Below are positions 11,346 through 24,059 of a stretch of 64,000 nt of DNA, piece by piece (positions within the stretch are counted from its first letter, which is position 1; every line of letters begins with the position of its first letter). Origin of the DNA: Strigamia acuminata (Eukaryota; Arthropoda; Chilopoda; Geophilomorpha; Linotaeniidae). The stretch lies in assembly GCA_949358305.1 (NCBI GenBank), contig OX442318.1:9410501-9474500 (forward strand), given 5' to 3'. The notes beneath the pieces were generated by a model. It ran no database searches. It saw only the letters and a program-made list of their open reading frames with translations, and was not told the origin of the DNA. The position numbers and the translations under genes are program-made.

Positions 11346-14300
11346 TTTTTACTTTCTCTCCGTTGCTCTCGTTCTTTAACTCAGCGTACTAAGAAATTTA
11401 GTTAGAAATTCACTAGTTAGTTCAAATTTAATCAGTTTTTTATAATTTTCTGTTTCAAAGTAGTTGTGAGAATTCAAAACAATTTTAACTAAAATGTACG
11501 CTAAAAAAAAAAAATCTGCTTTAAAAATCGAGCCAATCAAAACACTTTAAAAGTATCAAACTACATCAGTTTAATAAAAGACACAGTCAATTGGAAGAGC
11601 GCAAACAAAAAAAATAAACTGGAAAAATCATCAAAATCTATTGGCGCCGGCATCCTTTGAGACGCGAGTTAATTTGCTTGTGCTAATACATTTCACATTA
11701 TTTTCTCTTCAATTCAGCAAGTGTTAAAAATCTCAAGTGTTTTCTCTTTTTTCGTCTCTCTCTCCCTCTCCTAAAGAAAACAATTTAAAAAAAAAATTAA
11801 ACATTTGCTTGTTTACGGTGTTGTCTTTCTCCATTCCTTTCGTGAGAAATCTATTCAGTACTGCACGAATCGATCGTCTTGCCAAGTAAGGAGGCTGGTC
11901 CAATAAATCCAACTTGAAATTTTAATTTGACCACTTTAACTGCAGACCAAACCAATGCTTGAAAAACCATTAGTAGATACAAAAAATAAAAAAAAATAAA
12001 AAAAAACTCCACTTACCTTAATGGTTGTTGATAAATTACCTAATAATTGGTCATCAAGTGTCTTCCAGTGTCAAAAATGTCACTCAATGACTCAATTACA
12101 AACAAAAATGTAAAAAACTAAGTTAAAAATTAAATTTCTACAACTTTTGATACACTTTCATCCCACAGCTCCATTATTAGGCTAATAATGCAATTCCCAA
12201 TTGCATAATCACTATTACTCTTCTTTTTTTCATAACACCACACTAAACAACATAATAAACAATTTATACACATCACCTGACAACTTATGATTGACCTGAT
12301 AACCCCACACAATGTATGGCTCTTTCAATGATTAGACCATACATCACACCAGGTCACTGACACTAAAACCCACCCAGGTAAACATTTACCTTGACACAAC
12401 AAAATAAAAAAAATAAAAAACAAGAGAGAAAAGATAAATGTTCCAACACCCCTTTTCCCAAAAAAAATAAAAAAACACTTATCTGGAAACTTTAAAATGC
12501 AAAAATCCAGCTATAACTACAACTAATTGCAAAATCGATAATTAAACCACAAATTTAACACTCTTAATGGCTTGATAGCCTTGCATTCACAATACTCGCA
12601 TACAGATTAATCACCGGCCCAATTTCATTTTAGCAACAAACAATTTCCAATGACAGCTCGGTAACGAGCGTCCCCATTAGAAGAACCCCCGCAAATCCCA
12701 AACACCAAAAATGGCACATGGAAACAGCCATTTTTCTTCGATTATTAATGTTACCAAATAACCGATGGCCGACCGTATTTCACGTGCATCCGTGCGTGGA
12801 GTATGCAGCCACGTGACACACAAAGGATGAAAACCCAAAGAGAGAAGAAGAAGAAGAAGAAGAGAGAGAGAAAGAAAGAACACAGGGGAAAAGGTAGCGA
12901 TTTATTTGTTTATTATACCAGGGGTCCCTTGACTTTGTGATTTGTTGTTCAAAAGGGTCTCGCTCACTGAAGCCGAGCACGAACTGTTGTGCACGCCAAA
13001 CCAAAGACGCGTCTCGAGGGACTCCCTGGCATGATGCAAAGTCCCGTTGCTCTTCCCAGCAGAGAACAGACTCCAAAATGCCTGCAGAGATTTGAACACA
13101 CAGCAGCGTTCATGGGATATCGACAAAAAGGGACAAGGAAAAAAAACAAATGGAAATGCGACTCTTTTAGCGCCAGATTGAGTAGCAAGGCTCGTGATAA
13201 ATCTAGTGTAAATAAGTTGTGTTGAAGAACATGGAGGTTATACCATAAGTTTAGGTCGTTGCACAAAGATTGACCACTCAGGTACAAATACAGAAATTAC
13301 AATCAATAAGGGGATAACCGGAGACGTCTGGCGTGTCATCGTTAGATGTAGGGTTTTACGGCCCAAAAGCGCCGTTATTTGGACTTGATTTCCTTCTTCT
13401 AATATTTTCTTCCAATTCTTCCGTTGTTTATGTAATTGAAGTATCTCCTGGTGATGGAGATTCCCTTAATAAACCACGGAATCGCTTCTTTACTGTTGTA
13501 TCGCCGGTTCTATTCCAAAACCAACCGAACCAACCACAGAATGCTATACTACCGGTAATACTACTACCCATGGCCGAAAGTATTAGACCACACCAGCAAA
13601 TAAACACAAAGTTTTATTCTTCACCCTATAACTTTGGAATGGTACATGTAGAAAATAATTCGTGATCACTGAAATATTCAGTGCATGTAAACATAGTAAT
13701 AGTGTCTTTCAACACGAAATAAAATTCTACGTTGTGGAAAACAATGCACGTTCGCCAAAAATCTTCGCTCTCGTCTTCAAACCAACAAAAACCGAATGAC
13801 CCGATCAAAACCATCCTCTGCTACCACTTTTTGCTAAAGTAAAATTACAAGTGATTTATTATGCTAAAAATACATTAATGTAATGCGGAAAAGCGAACAC
13901 AGCAATACTTACACATTCATGGCCTAAATCCTTAAAATTCTGCATTTGGGGCTATGTCCACGTGAAGTTGACGCATACAAATACTAATATACAAACTATT
14001 GACATTTCTAGAAAGTAAAATCCATTGCAGTTCACTGGATTTCATGGAAATCCTTTGGAAACATTGGAAACGTCATTTGGATGTCACTCTGCAACGTGGT
14101 GTGGTGGACTACTCTTCAAACTTGAAATATGTGACAAAAAATCCCACATTTTCACAAACAATCGCAAACAGCCAAGAAAATGTAAAACAACAGCAGGCAA
14201 ACCGGCAACACTAGAGCAAACCATTTGTTAATAGAACATAAACAGTGCATCCAGGGTAACCGCGAAGAATTAATCTCTCTTCTAGCCACGGCCATAGGAT

Positions 14301-17300
14301 CCACATGAACAACTTAATGGTCCAGGAATGTCTTTCACTCTGTTTACAATGCCAAAACCCAGCAGGCTGAAAACCTAGTTATTTATTTCTTGCGCATTTG
14401 CAGTAAAGAAAATCCGATGCTTAAGCGGATTTTCCGGCCAAAACAGGAATGCAAATCCGCGGTTAAGAAGAGCGGAGCACTTTCTTGCAGATTCCTCACT
14501 TAGTCCTCCCAACAGTCGTCTTTCAAGACGAGCCTCTCTCTCTCTGACAACTTTTTCAATTAACTTATTTATGGATAATACATTTCCTATGTTAATTGAG
14601 AGCCAGACTCGGCTTTATCAATTTCCAGCCCAGCAAAAGTCCACAGATAAAAGAATAAAACAAGAACCGATCCATTTAGACAAAAGAGGGTTCATATGGT
14701 TCGAAATGATCGATAAAAATTCCCATTCTTTTAAAACCGCATCGTGTTAATCCGTTTCAACCCATTCTAGGTGCAAAAATGAAAAAGAAAAGCGAAAAAT
14801 CCGTTATCTCGATATCCTTTGGCGCGAAATCACGCTGTAAAAGTGAAAAGCAACTGCATTTGGAAAAGAGATAGGGACAGGTCGGTCTCTCTCTCTCTCT
14901 CACACACTCACACTCCTCTCTCGCGCTCTCCTTTCCTCTTGCAAAGTTAATTGCTTCAGCTCCACCAACAGCTGGCAACCTCCTTTTGGTCTGGTTTGGT
15001 AATCAGTCGGTGCTATCTGAACTCATAATCCAGAGGCAACTCTCTCGTGTCCAAAGCTGCCCTTTGGTCACTGCACTTATCTGTGAATTGAGCCTCCAAA
15101 CTCAAACCCAGACTGATTAAAAGTCCAGCATCTTAGTTGGGAGAATAATAATAAAAATAGCAATAAACATGTCGTAAATCTTAACAAGGAGCACAATTTT
15201 CACGTTATATCCTCGTCCTACTTTCAATTTACTTTCCTCCCTTTACTTTCACCACACATCAAATAAAACCTCACCAAAAAGAAAAAAAAAATGGAAGAGG
15301 TTAAGAAATAAAAAAAAAAAGGGAAATAGGAGCTAAAGTAATTCATAATTCTTATTCAGTTGAGGAGTGGCAAGCTGGTGCACATTTCATAGCTCACTAT
15401 AAAAAAAAGAATTTTTTTTACGTTCTCGCGACGACTGTCTGCATAACAGAAGTTTCGTTCAGTATCAGACTATGGACTTGAATTCAAATTGCCAACAAAC
15501 TCGCGACCAACTGCACAAGACAGACATCTTAATCCAGAAAACAAGCGAGCACGCATTCCTTGACAAGACTAATTAAATAAGAGCTGCTGTACACAAACAG
15601 ACAAATGAATTATTGCTAGAGTTGAGTTTTCAAAATTCAAAACGTTGAGGGCATAACTAAATTTCCAATGCCATTATTGCCGTAGGTTCGTGAGAAATGT
15701 ATGTTTACGACACCCACACGAAAAAGTCATATATTGCAGATATATTCAACTTATAGTCCACATAAATGGCAGTACATTTACAATGTGTAAACAATATATT
15801 TTTAATATATTGTTAATCAGGAATGCGCAGAAATAAACACGAAGTTTGAAAAGAACAAGAACAAACGTCTTTACTCGTTGAAGTTTACAAGAGCAGTGAG
15901 CAAAAAGAACATAGTTGTCATAGCAACACTTTTAAACAATGCAATACTTAGTTACTAGCAATAACAATACACGTAGTTACTAGGCTAACAATAATAAACT
16001 AACATATATTATAACTTAGATATATTTTAGATACCGGTAACATATACAAGTACTGTATATTGCGATGTTTTTAAAATGCATTGGGTTTTGGAAGAAGGTA
16101 TTTTGTAATACATTTATGCACGTTATTAGTTTGCAAATAATAATAAATTTTGCAAAATCTATTATAAAATGCACTCCTAATAATATTATTTGTCAAATAT
16201 AAATTCATTTTCAAAATGATTTTTTCCAACTGTATGTCAAACTGCATTATATAATTCACAAACAATATAATAAAGCTGCAAAATGCTATCCATTTTAAGT
16301 GAAAAGCAATAGATTGTAAACATCCAAATTTTAAGCCAAATCGATTTTTAGCTAAAAGAAAAAGAATCCAAAGTTTCAATCGAGTGCGCGCTTTTCGTTT
16401 TAAATGAGAGCTGTGCAGGGAAGCACTCTTCTGTATAATGTGAGCAATAATGTTGCAGCAACTTTCAAATATCAGTAGGAGTGATCCATCCACACGGGTT
16501 TATTGCCATCCGATTCATCCGGCACGTGTTGAGACACAAAATAACAGTGCAAAGCTTCGTTGCTGGATCGTGGATTACACTAAGTTCAGCCGTTGGTACA
16601 TGTTGTAGGCGCAGCAGATGTTACTTTGGCGAAACCAAGTCGTGTTCGATTTTCATTCAGATAAATTGAAAAATTGGACTTCACTTCCTTTCCTTTTTTT
16701 TCCACCAACCATCAACAGCTTAAATTGGAAATTTCATTTAACACTCCACTTTAAATCGTTTTCTCAGCGTCTTGTGACCACTGAAACTATAGCCAGAGTG
16801 GATCCTTCGAGTATTAGCCAGTATCGATCATTCCACTAGTGAGCAAAGCAGCCATATTGCTTTGTGTTCCCTCAAGGAGGGTCTATAAAATCTCAATAGC
16901 TATTTCTCGGTAACGATTACACTCTCTGCCCACTAGAGTATCTTATCAAGGTGAATCAAAATGATCGTTTGATGGCTTTAGCAATATCCAAGTAGGCACT
17001 TTGCACTTGCTGAGGCAAAAGAACGATCCGATTCATCCAATAGGACTGCACAAATAACTTAGACACTACTTCTGATTTGTTCATCCTCTGTCGACAACGG
17101 TAGAGAAAACCCAAAACGTTTTCGAACATCGTTGGCTTTTCTCAGTAATGAGGATCGTTGATTTTTTGTCTAATACCGTATAAGGTGCGTCCAATAATAA
17201 TAGGTCCACCCCTGCATTGTTACATAAAATAACTTCTGTGATTGTTACAGAAATGACAATTTATTTCTGATATTATTACAACAAAATAATGCTATTCCTA

Positions 17301-18755
17301 TATTTCCAATGTATTTAAACAACAGGAACAAAGTGTTACAATTGAGAAAAAATGACAAAAAACATGACTTCCGTTTATGCGTCATCCAATCTCGAATTCA
17401 AAAGTGCCGCCACGATGTTGGCTTTCCTGCACGACTCCTTACATTGACGGGTCTCCCTGTTCCTAAAACACTCTGGTTTTCACAGATTCATAGATTTATA
17501 GATTCCCAGTGCGATAATTAAAATAGATGTTCAATCTCAAAAAGTCTCCCAAAAACAACTGAACCGGTCCTTAATTTAATAGCAAAAAAAATATTTGTCC
17601 AACTTTGCATTGTTTCCACACTAATTAAGTGCTTAAACAAACGCACTGCACACGCTACGCTTAAACCAACACAAGAAAACAAACACCACAATATACCTCA
17701 GCCATATTATCAAGTTGAAAACGACTGTGTTAATCCAGAAGAGCTATAAACACCAAAACCTCCAACACCAATCATCATAGACCACGCAAACAACAATATC
17801 CACAAAAGATCTGTCGGCCATTTTTCCCCCAATTGCTTGCCCACAAACTAGAATTAATTCATCGTTATACGACTTGGCCATCTGAGCAGAAAGCCACGGT
17901 GCAAAGGCCAACAACTGGACTTTGGGCAGGGGGAATCTGCTGCGATCGATGAACTCGGGCGACAGAGGCCGTCGAGCCAGCATTCATTATGCAGTGCCAA
18001 CGGAAGGCGGAGACACGCGCCCAACTTGAGGGGAGGGAGACATGGACGACACAGCGTAAATCACCCTCAATTCACCACTCCTTCTCACGCCTTCTTCTAC
18101 ACCCTACACGAGATGGCAAGACCAGCCCAAACATCCTTAGCCCTTATTTGACTCATGGAACTCTTGTTTACTTTCAACACATTACACAAGACTGCGGAAC
18201 GACTTTGGGCGTCATTTTGTTACGCGTTATGTGATAACTGTGGACGTTAACGGTCCAACCAACTCCAGATATGTTTTTCGCACGTGTTTCTTAACTCAAG
18301 CGTCGGAAAGCACGTTAATTAATTTTCACTTATTCTTCATTTTATATCCGTACGTTCTTGCCAGAATCTAGTTTCTATCTGTCAACATTTTGACTATCAG
18401 ATTTACCGTGAACCAAGGATAATATTGGTACGTGGCTGTAATGTGACCAACTGGTTTATATCAAATATATATACATTATTTATTTTAAATGAGTATAAGC
18501 AAAACAAGTAAATTAAAATCCCATTAAATTATATGGAAACAAAACTTACATATTCATTCGATACACATTCAGCGACCAACTGACACACTAAGGAACTGAC
18601 ACATGAATGTTCCAAACATGATCAAGTCTCTTTTTTTGTAAATTTAAACTCTTCGTGATGCGTCAGATCACTCGCAACGTCACATGACGCTGCGACTGCT
18701 TGACACATCACATGGCTCAGGGGATGAGCGAACCAAGTAGGCAAATTACTTAGAA
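11346..18755. other. 7.4 kb without a supported gene
   Basis: Microsatellites include GAA/GA (about 12843-12880) and CT (14886-14905). A patch with higher GC and few stops lies at 13330-13815. A dispersed AT-rich repeat covers about 16070-16180. The segment 17330-17500 shares CGTCATCCAATCTC and ATGTTGGCTT with 49640-49800, a weak repeat pair. A GC-richer island at about 17730-18060 looks single-copy and could be regulatory. None of the open frames carries a domain I recognise. Confidence 0.35.
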
Positions 18756-19022
18756 TGACTCTGTCTTAAAACTTAAACTGATGTTCTTTATTTATAAAAC
18801 AAGTCAGACATCTAATTCATAGAATTCACGTATCCAAATGTTCAGTGCGTTTTGCCACCGATGGCGCCACATATTCGAGTAGACGCACTGTATTCTGGGA
18901 TGACAACAGGTAACAAACGTGCTTAGTTAGCAAGAGATGCATGACATGTGATTGCTGTCATCCAATCAGCGCACAGAACAATGAATCAATAGAAAATACG
19001 TGTCCATTTTATTCTTGGTTCA
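18756..19022 (-). mobile_element. LTR-like dispersed repeat, family G copy 1
   Basis: About 267 bp repeated at 52314-52590 with roughly 88% identity by eye. Shared blocks are AATGACTCTGTCTTAAAACT, GTTTTGCCACCGATGGCGCC and GACAAACGTGCTTAG-like sequences. In minus-strand reading it runs from TGAACCAA to GAGTCA and includes an AATAAA, so a solo LTR is the best guess. No target duplication was found. Confidence 0.55.
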
Positions 19023-19342
19023 TGCTAATACACCACACTCCGCTAGGAATTAAAGGTTTTTTTTGTAATGGTTTGGTCAGTCGATGGATTGAAATGTCTC
19101 CTAAACAAGACATTCGCAACCCGATGATGACCGGAAGATTGAAAAGCTTCGTTGGTCTTTAAGTAGAAATCAATTTTGGATGTTATTTCAACCATAAAAA
19201 TCTTTTATTCTCGTTGCCAGTAGAAACACAATAAAATCAATTTTTATTTTATTTTCTTGATTTTTCAATGCACCAAATCTGGCACCTTTGTTCCTCAAAA
19301 ATCCCAGATATCTTCGTAACCGGGTATCTAGTTTCTCCTACT
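19023..19342. other. No gene seen; ends in hAT target site
   Basis: Short AT-rich spacer. Its last eight bases (19335-19342, CTCCTACT) are the left target-site copy of the following hAT element. Confidence 0.5.
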
Positions 19343-19998
19343 CAAGGCCAGATTAAAGCTTCGAAAGCCTGGAGAACTTCCAAAGTAAAAAAAAATACAT
19401 TTTCAGGCAGAAAGAGGCATTTTTATAGGAAATAAATTCATTCTCAGCAGAGAAAATTACATTTTACTGTGCAATAATGCATTTGCCCATAAAATAATGC
19501 ATTTTACCGTAAAATAATGCATTTTCTGGTAAAATAATGCATTTTCTGGTAAAATAATGCATTTTCTGGTAAAATAATGCTTTTTCTTGTAAAATAATGC
19601 AGTTTTCGCTAAAAATAATGCAGTTTTCGCTAAAAATAATGCATTTTCCAATGAAATAAAGCTTTCTTTACCATAAAATAATGCATTTTTTGGTGAAATA
19701 ATGCATTTTTTGGTGAAATAATGCATTTTTTGGTGAAATAATGCATTTTTTGGTGAAATAATGCATTTTTTGGTGAAATAATGCATTTTTTGGTGAAATA
19801 ATGCATTTTTTTGTGAAATAATGCATTTTTTGGTGAACTAAAGCATCTTTTGATGAAAAAATTCATTTATAGACAAAAAAAATGCAATGTTACCTGAATA
19901 AAATGCATTTTGTAAGTATACCATGAACCATGGGGCCCTTCACGGCCGAGAGGCCCAGGACATTTGATCCCTCGCCCTGCCCCCTTAATCCAGCCTTG
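19343..19998. mobile_element. Non-autonomous hAT element, 656 bp
   Basis: The left end CAAGGCCAGATTAA and the right end, read inverted, CAAGGCTGGATTAA match at 12 of 14 bases. The flanks are CTCCTACT (19335-19342) and CTCTTACT (19999-20006), an 8-bp target duplication with one mismatch, as expected for the hAT superfamily. The right arm is GC-rich (GGGCCCTTCACGGCCGAGAG). The interior is mostly a 20-bp satellite. There is no transposase, so it must have been moved in trans. Confidence 0.75.
19471..19905. repeat. 20-bp satellite inside the hAT element
   Basis: About 20 tandem units of TGGTGAAATAATGCATTTTT and variants (GTAAAATAATGCATTTTCTG). Eight or so units at 19685-19825 are nearly identical, so the array expanded recently from its middle. 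AATGCATT is a palindrome in every unit. The minus strand has no stops in a long stretch, but all three frames are open because the unit lacks stops; it is not a gene. Confidence 0.9.
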
Positions 19999-20006
19999 CT
20001 CTTACT

Positions 20007-21703
20007 TCTTGCACCGATATTTTGTCACTGACAAACAGAAGTTCTGCAAATTGGAATTAAGAATAAAACAAACAAAAAATGCAACAACAGCATAGAGACT
20101 TAATCTCATTGACGATCGAGAAAAGAGATGAAAACAAAAGAAGAAAAGTAGAATAAAAAAAAAACACTGCTAATGCACGTTAATTTATCATCTTCAGCTG
20201 TCACTAGACCAGTTGCAAATCCTAATGGAAGGTGCAACCAAGCAAAAACAAGAGAATCAACTTGTTTTGCAAAATGGTGGCAATGGGAAAAAAGGTTTTA
20301 TGACCTCTTGAAAATGCGTTGTGCAAAACGCCCCGTTTGTTTTATGGTCCTACCACTGCATCACCGGAAGATTGAAGGATTTTCCTCATCATTCCCAATA
20401 CCAAAAATCTTGAAAATATTTTACCTGAAAAAAAAAATTTTTCTTAGCTCGGTTTTTTTTTGCTCTTCAACCTCACTTGTGGACATAAACCAAGTGGCTA
20501 GAAACATAAAAAGAAAAATTTACAACTTGCCAACTTTTTCTTCTTTTTGGTCCCCTGTTTTATGTCACTGTACCGCTCACCTGCCACCATACATAGGTCA
20601 CATTGGCACTGTGTTCATCTCATTCCATTTTATTACAGGTAAAGAGTGTAAAGTAAGAGAGAATTTTCTATTTAAGGGCAGAGAGAGGGGAACACCTTGT
20701 TCATTCCTCACCTTCAGCGAATGACAAATCACCCAATTGAAGATTCCAAAAAGGAAAAAAGAGTTTAAAAAAAAAAAAATCTTTTCTAGGGGAAGGAAAT
20801 GGTTGAGTAAGGTGTTGAAAAGGGAAATGGAAACCATCTGCTACTTCACTAGTTTGAATTTCATTATTTCAATTTTATAATAAAAGAAAATAATTTTTTT
20901 TTTTAAATTAATTTTTTTTTTTTTTTAAATTTATAAATTTTTGATTTTTATAAATTTTTCATGCAAATCAAGGTTTGATATGCAAGTTTTCGCGCCAACT
21001 TTAAGGTCAAAGGGTTATGAGCAGAGCAAAGGAAGAAAAAAGGAAGAAAAGTGAAAAGTTCCTTAATAAACAGCAGGGTGGATCAATAGAGATTCGAGAC
21101 AGAGGAGGAGGGAAAAGGTCTCATCAGGTCACCAGTCTTGCTGCAGGATTCATAATAAACCAGAAGCCAAAGTACAAAGTGAATCTTAAACACATAAAAA
21201 AGAAATAAGTTTTTAAAAACGTATATAAAAAATAGGAAAAGTATAAAGTCATGGAATCTATTTTTCATCACAAATTTTAAATTTTTTTCTATTTTTATTA
21301 CTTTTTATTTCGAATCAAAAAATAGATAAAATAAAAATAGATCCACTTTTAGTTTTTTTAATGGTGAGATTTATCAGTTTAGAAAATATAAAAATAAAGA
21401 CAAAAATAAACGTTTTTTATGAGCAGGAGTCCTTTAACGCCACAATTGAAACCAAGAACACAGAATTGAAAATACCTTTTCGCTAACCGGATTGAAAAAG
21501 TAATTTAGTAGCTACTAAATGCATCGCCACGCTAGAAATTGCACACTCAGTCTGTAATTTACTTTGAAATTCAGAGTAAACAGGTTTAGACCCACTCCGC
21601 GTAACCGGTAATATTAAAACTAAATTTAAGGATAAACTCTAGCGCCCGCAAAAATATATTTCGACCCCCTAATTCGAAAACGTAGACTCCGTTTCTACCT
21701 ACT
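20007..21703. other. No gene supported
   Basis: About 1.7 kb of AT-rich DNA. A 183-codon plus-strand open frame (20173-20724) has no recognisable domain, a low-complexity lysine/phenylalanine middle and no splice context, so I do not call it. T- and A-rich tracts lie at 20890-20960 and 21290-21420. Confidence 0.4.
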
Positions 21704-22322
21704 ATGAGTACTAGGCTCATATGCTTTCAGAGTCTAAATATTTTTACAGTCTTAATTTTTCAACAGCACCATTTCAAGCGGAATGTTTTATTCTCTTATT
21801 ATTCAGAGTCTGATAAATTTGTGGTACTCATGAAATTGTCACCAGAAAATTTCCGTACTCTTAAACTGTGTGAGTCAGTGTTGCTTGTTTTGCAAATGGC
21901 TGACAATGTCAATGAAGCTTTGTCCGACTTTTCTGACTTAAATAATTTTAAAATCAGTTTTGGTCTTTTTGCAATTAAAAAAGCATTTATTTTGTCTGAA
22001 ATGCAGGCAAAAATATAATTCTACTAACCTTCAACAAACAACGTGTTCAATTGTAGTAGTTGGGTGTCTTTGTTTGCAACCAACTGTGACCAGTTGCAAA
22101 TTTTAGATAAAAAACAAGGGAATTCTGGGTAGACAACATTTATTCAGAGTCTGAAACAATTAAATTTTTCCGTCGTCGGGGCCGGAAACAATTCGTTTCC
22201 ACTTGCAAGGGTGATTCAGAGTCTAAACAATATTTTTATGAGTACCACCCTTGGCAGGAAACTTAAGACTTTGATTCCTGTTACCATTCCAAGGACGGAA
22301 TAGTGTTATGAGTACTAGGCTT
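21704..22322. mobile_element. 620-bp TIR element, copy 1
   Basis: About 97% identical to 35605-36224. The right end is TGAGTACTAGGCTT. The left end should be its inverse (AAGCCTAGTACTCA), as in copy 2, but here the first bases read ATGAGTACTAGGCT, that is, the terminal segment is itself flipped. CAGAGTCT motifs recur inside. A short frame (62 codons in common, from ATGAAATTGTCACCAGAAA) is preserved in both copies, but the low divergence gives no proof of selection. Confidence 0.75.
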
Positions 22323-22341
22323 TACGCAAAATGTTAAACTT

Positions 22342-22513
22342 CTATTATTTCCATTATATTTTAACATTCTTTATAACGCATGCCCCATATCTTCGCAAAA
22401 TGTTAAATTTCCACAATGAATAAATTTCATCTTTCCATATTATTTCCATACTGTTTAATGTAATATTTCCATTATATTTTAACATTCTTTACAACGTATG
22501 CCGCATATCTTTA
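22342..22513. repeat. 54-bp direct repeat
   Basis: TTTCCATTATATTTTAACAT and the following 30 bases (through ATGCC.CATATCTT) occur at about 22342-22395 and again at 22460-22513, with few differences. Confidence 0.7.
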
Positions 22514-23932
22514 CCCCAAAGTTTAGAAATGTGTTGTCGATAAAACACATTCTGTCGATGATGCTATTTCAACACTTTTAATAAAATGAGAAATAATCAT
22601 CATTCAAAAACTGGGTGACTCATTCATTATCATTAAAGTAAATTGTTTGCACAACATCGAGAAACAAATGGGAAAACAAGAGCTAATTATAAAAATTGGC
22701 TTCAATTAGAGCACAACTGAGATTATGAGGGTTAAAAGTTGAGACATTATAATAACTTAATCACGAATTACCAATTTTATGCGCGGAAAAAATTACTCTC
22801 AAAATGTTACATGTCACAAAAACATGTTGATAAATTTTGTTCCCATTACCTTCCCATCTAGATTTCTTTTTTTCCTCTTACCCCCAAAAAAAATAATCAA
22901 TTTAAAAGCAAATCAACCCTCCCTATCTATCTTTCAAAAAATTTTTTCTTCTCAATTTATATTATCCACTTCAATTTATTTCCCATCCACTCATCAGTAG
23001 GAGAAATTTGACTTCAAAACCAACAAAAAAAGAAAAAAAGAAAAAATAGAATTCAACTTTTGTTTATTGTGACGTCTGACAAATTACAGAGCACCCACAA
23101 TGCAATAGTAAAATACCTTCATCTATACATCTTGTCTATCCGAGTTAAAGTAGAACAGATGAAAGCGAGACAAGCAAGAAAAGAAGGAAAAAAATTGGTG
23201 GAAGCAAAGCAAGCAAATCAATAAGCGCAAATTGTGTTGCCTACACAATTTCTAAGCCTAATCCATCACGGCTTAAGAAGTGCTGGAACAAGCAGTTGGT
23301 AGCAGATAAATTCATCAATAGGTCGTAAAAATTGTAAAACGAGACGAAACCTGTTATTTTATAAAATTAAGTGCTCATTTCCTACAAAACCATTGTGTAG
23401 AATCATTACGCAATAATGGCTAAATTTGGTTTTATCGCGTTTCTAGAGTTCTATTTGGCTTGTCAAGTGATTTTGGATTTTAATTTACAGTAATAAAGAT
23501 ACATTTTTGTTTTAATTATAATCCCAAGTCCATGAATAAAGTCCCTTAACTGCGCACAAAGTCTTTCCACTTGAGAAAATGTCACCGAGCTTTAATTAAA
23601 ATGCAGGTTCAGATTCGTTTCACTACGCTGTCTTAATCTGTTATCGCAAGTTGCGTTATACCAAATTACGTAGCGTTAACTTGCATTGCGGTATAATTAG
23701 TATTATTATATCCCCAAATACAACTCATTACATAACAAACTGCACATTTTCTCACTCTTCTCTTGCTTTTCGTAGCATGCAGAAGTGCCACACTTGGTCC
23801 TATTATTTCATTGGTTTTGTTTATTCCTTGCTTGTATATTTTCAAGATGGCTGAGTAGCGAGTCTATTCCACTGCCTCTCGTTGCTGCGCTATGGCAAAA
23901 CATAAGCTTTATCCGGCTCTTGATCTTGATTA
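22514..23932. other. No gene seen
   Basis: AT-rich, single-copy-looking sequence with no domain-bearing frame, no RNA gene and no clear repeat. Confidence 0.35.
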
Positions 23933-24011
23933 TACCGGGTGGCCCAAATAAAACCGGCCCGACGGTGCAAGGAGGGTTACTATTGTTGAGCCATATTTGG
24001 GCCACTCGATA
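23933..24011. mobile_element. 79-bp MITE with 18-bp TIRs
   Basis: The left end TACCGGGTGGCCCAAATA and the inverted right end TATCGAGTGGCCCAAATA agree at 16 of 18 bases, with TA at both borders. This is the pattern of a Tc1/mariner-type miniature element. It lies just beyond the point where the adjacent gypsy reverse-transcriptase remnant loses similarity, so it may sit inside that dead element. Confidence 0.65.
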
Positions 24012-24059
24012 TTTGACGAGTTTGTGACTGGTATGGCCTTTGCCAAGGTAAATGTCTCC

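Noticed and set aside
13330-13665. Mitochondrial insertion (numt)
   Set aside because: The composition suggested it, but no frame matched the conserved mitochondrial protein motifs I know.
19457-19866. Minus-strand frames of 78-109 codons full of HYF/KNALF
   Set aside because: They are translations of the 20-bp satellite, which lacks stops in every minus frame.
20173-20724. 183-codon open frame on the plus strand
   Set aside because: No recognisable domain, low-complexity lysine/phenylalanine runs, and an overlapping frame on the other strand. Length alone is not convincing in AT-rich eukaryotic DNA.
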